A DNA stretch of 46,085 nucleotides from Burkholderiaceae bacterium (GTDB taxonomy: Bacteria > Pseudomonadota > Gammaproteobacteria > Burkholderiales > Burkholderiaceae): the NCBI GenBank assembly GCA_947482555.1, contig CANKKB010000002.1, forward strand, positions 1 to 46,085, written 5' to 3'. Position numbers and translations under genes: made by a program. Positions 39,346 to 46,085 of the stretch are shown here, one piece after another; the first letter of the stretch is position 1; every line of letters starts with the position of its first letter. Below the pieces are notes generated by a model, which saw only the letters and a list, made by a program, of their open reading frames with translations, made no database searches and was not told where the DNA came from.

Positions 39346-39437
39346 GTATAAGTGCAAATACTAGTATTTTATTGATAAATTACCGAAACGTTCTATTAAA
39401 ATGAACAAATTCACCCATTTCATGAGATTACATAGGC

Positions 39438-40238
39438 ATGCTTGAATCAACCCTAACTGACTTGGTGGAAGGCATCAAAAAAGATCCCGCTAATGAAAAT
39501 TCATCGATGCTGAAAGGGGTGGTCATTCTAGAGGCTCTAGCCACCCTTTCTCAGCCGGCTACCTTGGCCCAACTGATGCAAATTACTGCCATGCCAAAAG
39601 CATCGCTGCACCGCACATTAGCGATCTTTGAAGAGGCTGGCTTAGTTTCTCGTGAACCTGGCGGCAAAACGTATGCCCCCGGCGAACGCCTCTCTAAATT
39701 AGCAATTGCCACGATTACGCACGATAGTGTTGCTGCCATTCGCCACAGCGTACTCAGAAAATTAGTTGCTGAGGTTGGGGAAACCTGCAACCTCGCAGTG
39801 TTGCGTAGAGGCGAGTTATTTTATTTAGACCGCGTTGAAGCGGATTGGCCACTGCGTTTGCATTTGCCACCGGGAACCGTGCTACCTCCACATTGCAGTG
39901 CAAGCGGAAAATTACTTCTGGCTTTTAAGGTTGCGGATGAGCGCCGTCAACTATTACAAAATTTACCGCTCTTGCCCTTTACCCATCGTACGATTACCGA
40001 CCGCAGGCTTTTGGAGTCTGAATTAGAGCGAATTGTGACTACCGGCTATGCTGTTGATAACGAAGAGTATGTGATCGGCGTATCTTGTGTTGCTGTACCG
40101 GTTTACGATAGTAACCAAGATGTTGTAGCTGCAATTGCGATTCATGCGGCCACTGCGAGGCTACCTCTGAATCAAGCAATGGAGTACATTCCGCAACTAC
40201 AAGAGGCAGCTCAACGCGTCTCACAAACACTGAGCTAA
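39438..40238 (+). CDS. IclR-family regulator 2 (SauR-like by position)
   Basis: TLAQLMQITAMPKASLHRTLAIFEEAGLVSRE; GETCNLAVLRRGELFYLDRVE; PPHCSASGKLLLAF. Confidence 0.95.
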   Translation: MLESTLTDLVEGIKKDPANENSSMLKGVVILEALATLSQPATLAQLMQITAMPKASLHRTLAIFEEAGLVSREPGGKTYAPGERLSKLAIATITHDSVAAIRHSVLRKLVAEVGETCNLAVLRRGELFYLDRVEADWPLRLHLPPGTVLPPHCSASGKLLLAFKVADERRQLLQNLPLLPFTHRTITDRRLLESELERIVTTGYAVDNEEYVIGVSCVAVPVYDSNQDVVAAIAIHAATARLPLNQAMEYIPQLQEAAQRVSQTLS

Positions 40239-41152
40239 TGAGTCGCCCTACCTATCCGCGTTTGCAGCAACTCATTGCTTCTGCCAAAAGTCATTTATCG
40301 CTGGGCGTGGTTTATCCTTTAAGTCTGCCAGCCCTTGAAACGGTTGGCGAACTACTAACGCATCAATTATGTGTACCCACTTTACTTGGCCCCGCAGAGC
40401 GTATTACTCAAATGGCCAAAGAGGCTGGTTTAGATTTAACTCATGTTCGCTTAATCGATACCCCTGATGATCCAGTCGCAGCTGCAAAAATAGCAGTGCA
40501 AATGGTCAAGCAAGGTGAATTTGCTGCCTTGATGAAAGGCTCACAACATACTGAAGACTTAATGGGTCCCATCGTTGAGCGTGGCGGCTTACGCACCGAA
40601 CGCCGCACCAGCCATCTTTTTCTTTTTGAATTGGCTAGCTACCCTAAATTGTTGGGTATTAGCGATTGTGTCGTCAATATCGCACCGAATGCAGCGCAAA
40701 AGCAGCAAATCTTACTCAGTAGTCTTGAGGCGCTCGACCGTTTGGGAATTCATCAGGCCAAAGTTGCAATCATTGCAGCCACTGAAGTCGTCAACCCCGC
40801 CATGCCAGCAACCGTCGATGCAAAAACCATTGTTGATACGCATCAAATTGCGTCTATTTATCCTGGTGCAGTCATTGAAGGTCCACTTGGCTTTGATAAT
40901 GCGCTCTCCGCCCTTTCCGCCAAAACCAAAGGCATTCAATCAATCGTGGCTGGTGAACCCGATCTATTGTTGGTGCCGGATTTACAGGTGGGCAATATTT
41001 TATATAAAGCCCTAATTTATATGGCTGGGGCTGAATGCGCCGGCGTTATTCTAGGCGCACAAGTGCCCATTATTTTGACCTCACGTGCCGACTCTGTTTT
41101 TTCTCGAGTAGCATCAACTGCGCTGGCGCTCCGCTTAGCCGCACAGCCATAA
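40238..41152 (+). CDS. Phosphate acetyl/butyryltransferase family (Pta-like)
   Basis: GEFAALMKGSQHTEDLM, ERRTSHLFLFEL, VAIIAATEVVNPAMPATVDA, GPLGFDNALS, LQVGNILYKALIYMAGAECAGVILGAQVPIILTSRADS; start overlaps iclR stop (TAATG). Confidence 0.9.
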   Translation: MSRPTYPRLQQLIASAKSHLSLGVVYPLSLPALETVGELLTHQLCVPTLLGPAERITQMAKEAGLDLTHVRLIDTPDDPVAAAKIAVQMVKQGEFAALMKGSQHTEDLMGPIVERGGLRTERRTSHLFLFELASYPKLLGISDCVVNIAPNAAQKQQILLSSLEALDRLGIHQAKVAIIAATEVVNPAMPATVDAKTIVDTHQIASIYPGAVIEGPLGFDNALSALSAKTKGIQSIVAGEPDLLLVPDLQVGNILYKALIYMAGAECAGVILGAQVPIILTSRADSVFSRVASTALALRLAAQP

Positions 41153-41176
41153 AAAAATCGCCCGGAGGCGATTTTT
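41153..41176. terminator. Bidirectional intrinsic terminator between convergent pta and cytochrome c genes
   Basis: AAAAATCGCC-CGGA-GGCGATTTTT perfect 10-bp stem, immediately after the pta stop. Confidence 0.9.
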
Positions 41177-41195
41177 CTTTTTCCACGTCAAGACT

Positions 41196-41789
41196 TCATT
41201 GTTTGCAGTTTGTCATACAACGTACTGCATTGGTATCGGGCCGATCATCAACTATAAAACCATCACGATTAGGCATCTTTACTGCCGCGAGAGTTTTGCT
41301 ATTCATTTCATCCGTTTTACCTACTAAGCCATTTAAATTCAAAATATAAGCCGAAACTGCATAAACTTCGTCATTCGTTAAAGATTGGGGCTTATCCATT
41401 GGCATCGAACGGCGCACATAATCAAATAAGATTGGTGCATAAGGGTACATGCTTCCGGGAGTAAGCACCCGGGCATTGGTGGTAAACGACCCTATGCCGC
41501 CTACCATCGTGCCAAAAACCGGGCCGCCTTTCGCATCAGGTCCATGGCAATAAGCACACTTGGCTGCATACACTTTCTCGCCAGCTACAGCATTACCTTG
41601 TCCAGCAGGTAAACCTAGGCCGTCTTGGGTGCGAATGTCAATATTCCAAGCTTTCAGATCTTGCTCAGAAATTGGCTTGCCAAATGCAGCGCCAGAGGTA
41701 TTTTTAGGTGCCGTATTTTGCGAAGTAGTACAAGCCCCCAATAAAGTTAAGCCTGCTGCAATTATTATTATTTTTTTAACCAATGCCAT
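41196..41789 (-). CDS. Mono-haem cytochrome c lipoprotein (SoxD/SorB-like partner)
   Basis: Lipobox LTLLGAC; single CAYCHGPDAKGGPVFG haem c site; downstream of the SoxC-like gene and overlapping it. Confidence 0.85.
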   Translation of the reverse strand: MALVKKIIIIAAGLTLLGACTTSQNTAPKNTSGAAFGKPISEQDLKAWNIDIRTQDGLGLPAGQGNAVAGEKVYAAKCAYCHGPDAKGGPVFGTMVGGIGSFTTNARVLTPGSMYPYAPILFDYVRRSMPMDKPQSLTNDEVYAVSAYILNLNGLVGKTDEMNSKTLAAVKMPNRDGFIVDDRPDTNAVRCMTNCKQ

Positions 41790-43092
41790 TTGTCACCTCC
41801 CCATTTGCGCTGACATTCCATGGGAAAATGCCATTGTGATGTTGTACAAAGCCTGTAATAGCGCGTACCTTTTTAATATCGTCTACAGTTGGTTGCACAT
41901 ATCCGGTGCTATCTACTGCACGGCTTGCAATTACTGCGGGTCCACCTTGCCAATTCCAGTTGAAGTTAAACCGTGTCAAACATTTATTGAGTACAGGGCC
42001 TTCTAGCTTAGCTTGCTGCCAATTTTTTCCACCATCAACCGAAACATCAACAGCAGCAATCTTGCCATTACCAGACCAAGCAAACCCAGTAATTTCGTTA
42101 TATCCCGGCTTGATCTTCATGTTACCCGAAGGATTTGTAATAACTGATTTAGCTTCCATTTCAAAACTAAATTTACGCCATTTTCCATCAGGCATTGGGT
42201 CGCTATAACGAGCTGTTTCGCCACGGACATGCCAGGGTTCGGTGCCTGCTTTAATCCGCCGCAACCATTTAATGCTAACGTTACCTTCCCAACCAGGAAT
42301 AAACAAACGCAGGGGGAAGCCATTTTCACTTCTGAGCATTTCGCCATTCATCGCATAAGCCAACATTGCCTCATCTAAAATACGATCTAGAGGCAAACTA
42401 CGCAAATGGCCAGAAGCATCCGCTCCCTCAGCCACTATCCACGTGGCTTTTGGATCTATGCCAGCTTCATCGAGCACCCAAGAAAGTGGTACCCCTGTCC
42501 ACTGCGCACAAGAAAGCAAACCATGGGTTTGTTGCACCGTTTTCGATGCGGGCTTAAGCCAATCGGTTAAGCCATTTCCAGAGCACTCCATAAAATGAAA
42601 ACGCGTTACTGTGGGATAACGCATTAAATCTGACATCGTTAATACCAGGGGCTTACCAACCATTCCGTGTACCACTAATTTATGGGTATCCGGATTAATA
42701 TCAGGTACCCCATTATGATGGCGCTCAAAAAACAATCCATTTGGGGTCACGATACCTGGCGTTGATTGGATTGGCGTCATGCTCCAATCAGAGAATTGCT
42801 GTCTATTCACTAAGACATCAGAGCGGCGGCGAATCACATTCGCTTCATACTTTGATGGCATACCGTAAGCGGCAACCAAGGGCGCACCCATTACTTGATT
42901 TGAGGCAGGAATCGGCAAAGGATCTGCCATTGCTGCTGTGCTAGCTATTCCTAGGGTGCCTGCTCCACCAGCCAGGGCTACCGATTTACGCAGAAATGAC
43001 CGCCGTGAAAATTCCTTAGACAGCGAGGTTGAGGCTTGAATTTCATTTTGTGAAGCCGCCACTATGGCTTGCATCTTTTTCGATTCTTTCAA
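41776..43092 (-). CDS. SoxC-like sulfite/sulfane dehydrogenase, molybdopterin subunit (sulfite oxidase family)
   Basis: Tat leader SRRSFLRKSVALAGGAG; FHFMECSGNG Mo-ligand Cys; GWEGNVSIKWLRRIKAG; ITGFAWSGNGKIAAVDVSVDGGKNWQQA. Confidence 0.88.
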   Translation of the reverse strand: MKESKKMQAIVAASQNEIQASTSLSKEFSRRSFLRKSVALAGGAGTLGIASTAAMADPLPIPASNQVMGAPLVAAYGMPSKYEANVIRRRSDVLVNRQQFSDWSMTPIQSTPGIVTPNGLFFERHHNGVPDINPDTHKLVVHGMVGKPLVLTMSDLMRYPTVTRFHFMECSGNGLTDWLKPASKTVQQTHGLLSCAQWTGVPLSWVLDEAGIDPKATWIVAEGADASGHLRSLPLDRILDEAMLAYAMNGEMLRSENGFPLRLFIPGWEGNVSIKWLRRIKAGTEPWHVRGETARYSDPMPDGKWRKFSFEMEAKSVITNPSGNMKIKPGYNEITGFAWSGNGKIAAVDVSVDGGKNWQQAKLEGPVLNKCLTRFNFNWNWQGGPAVIASRAVDSTGYVQPTVDDIKKVRAITGFVQHHNGIFPWNVSANGEVTNGIG

Positions 43093-43252
43093 TCTACGCT
43101 CCTCTTTAATTTCATATAAATACGCATTTTTGTAATGATTAGCATAGCCTGTTTAAGCCTATTTATACATAGATAAATCCCTTACGTATTTACCCCTATC
43201 TATCAATTGATAAAGAAATGAGGAGATTAGCTGAAGGGCTTGTTTTAAGTCC

Positions 43253-44317
43253 TTACCGTAGGCAAGAAAAAGGCAATTTTTCTATATAAACAGGGCCTAA
43301 ATGGCTATTTGTAGAGCTTACTGCAAGAGCTGGTGCTTGACCCCCCACATCGCCATTTACCAGGGCAGCTTGGTCTATAAAGCCAAGGCCAATTTCATAT
43401 CCTAATTGAGGGGAAAAAGCCCGGCTCGTAACTTGAACTTGTGGCGCTATCTTAGGGGCTAAATTAGTCGCATTATTTTCACCTAGCGCACTAGGCGGAA
43501 AATGCACACCTACCAGCAATTCTTGTCTACCGTCTGACTCACTACCTCTGTCAGCTCCGAACAATTTCCCAAGCGATGCAAGCGTTCGCGGCTCAATTAA
43601 TTCATTGCAAAATAAAATAAAGCCCGCCTCAATACGTAGGGTATTGGCAGCAAGAAAACCGCATTCCAAGGCAGGAAAAAAGGCTGTTGTCAGTAATTGC
43701 TGCCACAAGACAATAGCTTCTGCGCGAGGCACCAACAACTCATAGCCTAGCTCGCCGGTATACCCTAGACGAGCAATCGTTAACGCGGGGTAATTTGGCG
43801 GCTGATTAAAAGAAAAATATTGTGGTAAATCAATAACCTTAAGCCCTAGAGCAGCCTCCAATAAAGCGCCACTATGTGGGCCTTGTACTGCTATTACTTG
43901 ATATTGCCCAGCAATATCTGCCAGATGCAGGTCGCGATAAGGTCTTGCTGCCTTAAGTAAAAAGGGCAAAATGGAATAGCCAGTGATTAAATAAAAATGG
44001 TCTGGACCCAAGCGCCACACAGTGGCGTCTAACCAAACGTCGCCATTCTCATTTAGCAACATGCTATAGGCAATTTTTCCAATTGCCAATTCCTCACAAT
44101 TTCGGTTTTGAATAAGCTTAAGTAATGTAATGGCATCACTGCCGATTAATTCAACCGTACTCATAAAGGAGAAATCAAATAGACCTGCTGATCTTCTCAC
44201 TGCCCAATACTCTTGCTCAAGGGATGAAAATTCAGCCGGTAAAAGAAGATTTTGGCTAAGTTCCAGTAATGGGATTTTTCGCATGGCGAAATAATCTGCT
44301 AGCGCTGGTGACTCCAT
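43253..44317 (-). CDS. Aminomethyltransferase (GcvT/YgfZ) family protein
   Basis: EYWAVRRSAGLFDFSFMSTVELIGSDAITLL, VIAVQGPHSGALLEAALG, ARLGYTGELGYELLVP, EAGFILFCNEL. Confidence 0.82.
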   Translation of the reverse strand: MESPALADYFAMRKIPLLELSQNLLLPAEFSSLEQEYWAVRRSAGLFDFSFMSTVELIGSDAITLLKLIQNRNCEELAIGKIAYSMLLNENGDVWLDATVWRLGPDHFYLITGYSILPFLLKAARPYRDLHLADIAGQYQVIAVQGPHSGALLEAALGLKVIDLPQYFSFNQPPNYPALTIARLGYTGELGYELLVPRAEAIVLWQQLLTTAFFPALECGFLAANTLRIEAGFILFCNELIEPRTLASLGKLFGADRGSESDGRQELLVGVHFPPSALGENNATNLAPKIAPQVQVTSRAFSPQLGYEIGLGFIDQAALVNGDVGGQAPALAVSSTNSHLGPVYIEKLPFSCLR

Positions 44318-44321
44318 TTGG

Positions 44322-45086
44322 CTAAACCAAGGAATTAACTGTCATATAGACCCCAACCAGAATACATAGCCAGGCTGCGACTTTCTTTAAACGCTCAACC
44401 CGAACCTGATGAGCGATGATTACACCAATCCAGATGCCAATTAATTCAAACGGCAATATAAATGCGACGATTTTGAAATCAACTATGTTATTCATCACAT
44501 TAGCTAAGGAGCCCGACGCAGAAGCGATTACCTGTATAACCTGAGCAATACCGATGGTGAGTAGCGGACTAAATTTAAAGACTAGCATCAATGGCACTGA
44601 AAATAATGGGCCACCGGCTCCAGAAAGACCGGAACCAAAGCCCGCCAAAAGACCAATTAATATTAGTAAACCCGTTTTTTTACCGGTTAATTTCTGCGCT
44701 TTTGAATCGCTGTGCGTCGCCACAGAGATACGTGCTAATAAGGCCCAGACTCCCGCAGCAATAACCAATAAGCCAATTATGCTAATCAATAATTGATCAG
44801 CGGTTTTTGCATTCAGTTGTGCCCCGAGATAACTAGCGATTACCGCCCCTAAACAGACTGGTATAGACATGCGCCAAGCAATTGACCCACGCCGCTGAAA
44901 CAAATAAGTGCCCAAAGCGCCGGTAAAGATAAAGGTAATCAGGGCCGAAGCACTTGCCTGATGAATATCTAAGCCTGCAAAAGCAATCAAAGCCGGAATC
45001 AACAGCACTCCACCAACACCAACGGCGCCAATAAATGTCCCCGCCAATATTGCTGTAGCCGCCAATAAAAATAATCCCAGAACCAT
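44322..45086 (-). CDS. TauE/SafE-family permease (third copy)
   Basis: GTFIGAVGVGGVLLIPALI, LLAGFGSGLSGAGGPLFSVPLML. Confidence 0.9.
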   Translation of the reverse strand: MVLGLFLLAATAILAGTFIGAVGVGGVLLIPALIAFAGLDIHQASASALITFIFTGALGTYLFQRRGSIAWRMSIPVCLGAVIASYLGAQLNAKTADQLLISIIGLLVIAAGVWALLARISVATHSDSKAQKLTGKKTGLLILIGLLAGFGSGLSGAGGPLFSVPLMLVFKFSPLLTIGIAQVIQVIASASGSLANVMNNIVDFKIVAFILPFELIGIWIGVIIAHQVRVERLKKVAAWLCILVGVYMTVNSLV

Positions 45087-45094
45087 CCCCCCAA

Positions 45095-45126
45095 ATAAAT
45101 AGAGGGCCTTTAAGCCCTCTATTTAT
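45095..45126 (-). terminator. Intrinsic terminator-like hairpin downstream of the PanB-like gene
   Basis: ATAAATAGAGGGC-CTTTAA-GCCCTCTATTTAT perfect 13-bp stem; minus-strand continuation is T-rich. Confidence 0.75.
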
Positions 45127-45154
45127 AGTATCTCAAAATTACTGAGTAAAACGC

Positions 45155-46021
45155 TTACCAGTTAACCATCTTTTTAAATTTGTCCAACTCTTCAGGACTC
45201 ATAAAGACAGTGTGCTCTTTACCAGGATATTGACGAGTTTTAACATCGTGCATGTATTCGGTATAGCCTTTTTCTAAAATAGGTACTAAATCACAGTAAA
45301 TTTTAGAATGGCGTGGCACGTGCTTTTCATATAAATGGAATAAATCAGAGCCAATAATATGTACGCCGTCTGAAGTACTTCCAGAACCCAAGCTAATTAC
45401 CGGCACATCTAAAGTTTCAGCCAAATACTGGCTTACTTCTGAAGTACAAACTTCCGTCATGATCGAGAAGCAGCCGGCGTCAATGAATGCCTGCGCATCT
45501 TCAACCAATTCTTTGGCGCGTTGCGCTGTTTTACCTTGAGCAACAAAACCGCCTAATTGAGGCATTCTCATTGGGCAAATACCGATATGACCCTGAACTG
45601 GAATACCAGCCTTAATAATGGCTTCAATATTGCGAGCATGATGGATATTGCCTTCACACTTCATCACTTCAGCGCCTGCTTTAGCAACGTATTGAGCGGC
45701 GTTATCAACTGCCTGCTGCTCTGAAAGATGGAAGCTCATATAGGGCATATCAACCATGCGTAAGCCATACTGAGAGCCACGCTTAACGGCTTGAGCCATA
45801 AACATAACCTCTTCAAATGAGACTGAGGTAGTCGATTCATGACCAAATAGCACCATTCCACCAGTATCGCTAACGCAAAGAATATCAATGCCTAAACGAT
45901 CAGCAATAATGGCATTCTCATAGTCATAAACTGCAAGCTGAACAATCGGCTCTTTATTTTTTTTCTTCGCATTCAACATCGGAATGGTCATTTTTTTTCT
46001 TTTTACTGGTGCATCAGACAT
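45155..46021 (-). CDS. Divergent ketopantoate hydroxymethyltransferase (PanB)-family protein
   Basis: GIDILCVSDTGGMVLFGHESTTSVSFEEV, MVDMPYMSF, VMKCEGN, GIPVQGHIGICPMRMPQLGGFVAQGK, ISLGSGSTSDGVHIIGSDLF. Confidence 0.8.
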   Translation of the reverse strand: MSDAPVKRKKMTIPMLNAKKKNKEPIVQLAVYDYENAIIADRLGIDILCVSDTGGMVLFGHESTTSVSFEEVMFMAQAVKRGSQYGLRMVDMPYMSFHLSEQQAVDNAAQYVAKAGAEVMKCEGNIHHARNIEAIIKAGIPVQGHIGICPMRMPQLGGFVAQGKTAQRAKELVEDAQAFIDAGCFSIMTEVCTSEVSQYLAETLDVPVISLGSGSTSDGVHIIGSDLFHLYEKHVPRHSKIYCDLVPILEKGYTEYMHDVKTRQYPGKEHTVFMSPEELDKFKKMVNW

Positions 46022-46085
46022 TTCTAAATCTCCTCGTTAACATAAACAACAAAAAATACTAAAAAATTAAGGCGCAATCGGCTCG

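Noticed and set aside
41196-43092. Complete Sox thiosulfate oxidation system
   Set aside because: Only SoxC-like and a mono-haem cytochrome are present; no soxXYZAB.
43201-43212. TATCAATTGATA palindrome upstream of the SoxC-like gene as an operator
   Set aside because: Short, AT-rich and isolated; could occur by chance, and no linked regulator.
45155-46021. Ordinary panB for pantothenate synthesis
   Set aside because: Family match holds, but loop and C-terminal divergence and the absence of an adjacent panC make the canonical role less likely; kept as PanB-like.
1-46085. CRISPR arrays, tRNA/rRNA genes, transposases, integrases, prophage genes
   Set aside because: None recognised in the ORF track or in the sequence read by eye; no repeat-spacer structure or cloverleaf was identified.

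Overview
The window is 46 kb of a low-to-moderate GC proteobacterial chromosome. The taxon is inferred as betaproteobacterial from the number of Bug/TctC-type binding proteins. A short housekeeping edge (prfB 3' part, lysS, cysK, dsbB) is followed by a densely packed accessory catabolic region. On the minus strand it contains: (i) an aconitase-X / Bug / YihU-like dehydrogenase operon; (ii) an ars operon (arsR-arsI-like-arsC-MIP channel); (iii) an ABC importer / tandem TauE-SafE / Bug / RraA / HpcH / Fe-ADH operon; (iv) a valine-degradation-type set in which 3-hydroxyisobutyrate dehydrogenase carries an apparent in-frame internal deletion; (v) a second ABC importer operon with a BKACE, a divergent carboxyltransferase plus biotin carrier, a LigE-like GST, a hydrolase and an MDR reductase. 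Operon (v) is divergent from IclR-BKACE-GMC-SulP. Next come (vi) an AMP-ligase / SauS-like acylating sulfoacetaldehyde dehydrogenase / Bug operon divergent from IclR-phosphotransacetylase, (vii) a SoxC-like Mo-enzyme plus a mono-haem lipoprotein cytochrome c, and (viii) a GcvT-like / TauE / PanB-like set. Sulfonate- and sulfite-associated families recur (SauS-like, Pta, SoxC-like, three TauE/SafE, SulP, YihU-like), so the best overall hypothesis is an organosulfonate catabolic region. The expected Xsc gene is absent from the window. The strongest candidates for undescribed biology are the BKACE + atypical carboxyltransferase operon, the Bug-type sulfoacetate-like module, and the GcvT-like/PanB-like one-carbon pair. 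All functional calls come from reading protein motifs by eye; no database search was run.
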